Positions 5,711 to 5,743 of a DNA stretch of 5,743 nt are shown here, in pieces. Under the pieces are notes generated by a model. The model saw only the letters and a list, made by a program, of their open reading frames with translations. It searched no databases and was not told the DNA's origin. Position 1 is the first letter of the stretch. Each line of letters begins with the position of its first letter. This DNA comes from Actinomycetes bacterium (GTDB lineage: Bacteria; Actinomycetota; Actinomycetes; Propionibacteriales; Propionibacteriaceae), in contig JAKOQD010000356.1 of the NCBI GenBank assembly GCA_029778515.1, forward strand, positions 1 through 5,743. The letters are read 5' to 3'. Both the position numbers and the translations under genes were made by a program.

Positions 5711-5743
5711 ACGACCCCGTCACAAGCCCGTGTCGTGCACCGC

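Noticed and set aside
1..5743. CRISPR arrays, tRNA/rRNA genes, insertion sequences
   Set aside because: No spaced direct repeats, no tRNA-like cloverleaf or rRNA core sequence, and no transposase motif were found on reading both strands by eye.

Overview
The window reads as chromosomal DNA from a high-G+C actinobacterium, most likely of the mycobacterial/nocardial type. The reasons are the strong G/C third-position bias in all genes, a GTP-type phosphoenolpyruvate carboxykinase very like the mycobacterial enzyme, frequent GTG starts, an F420-type luciferase-like oxidoreductase, and a secreted peptidase of a family common in Actinobacteria. The assignment is by family recognition only; no marker here fixes the genus. 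I see no rRNA, tRNA, CRISPR array, transposase or phage gene.

Layout. The left edge (1-777, minus) holds the first 259 codons of pckG; its C-terminal part lies outside the window. A divergent intergenic region of about 240 bp separates it from a plus-strand gene (1016-1930) for a secreted peptidoglycan-active protein: signal peptide, M15-like zinc peptidase core and C-terminal peptidoglycan-binding repeat. That gene meets tail to tail, with an 11-bp stop-codon overlap, a minus-strand gene (1920-2756) for a CoiA-like protein with a PD-(D/E)XK nuclease-like core and a cysteine pair cluster. Upstream of it, 2757-2964 is non-coding and carries a long imperfect inverted repeat (2863-2949). The rest is three minus-strand genes in the order of transcription: an MFS transporter (5674-4421), a small secreted NlpC/P60-like protein (4364-3834) and an LLM-class flavin/F420 oxidoreductase (3834-2965). 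The last two share a base in a TGATG stop/start and are probably translationally coupled. The long inverted repeat 15 bases after the oxidoreductase stop is the natural end of this transcription unit.

Function. Two unrelated genes encode small secreted cell-wall-type peptidases, so envelope remodelling is a minor theme, alongside gluconeogenesis (pckG) and export (MFS). A site matching the CRP-family consensus (4410-4425) sits just upstream of the NlpC/P60-like gene and could give it, with the oxidoreductase, a cAMP/CRP-type control separate from the transporter.

No clearly new multi-gene system is present. The points most worth a second look are the long inverted repeat, the CRP-like operator, the CoiA-like protein in what is probably a non-classical competence background, and the coupling of an exported hydrolase to a cytoplasmic oxidoreductase.
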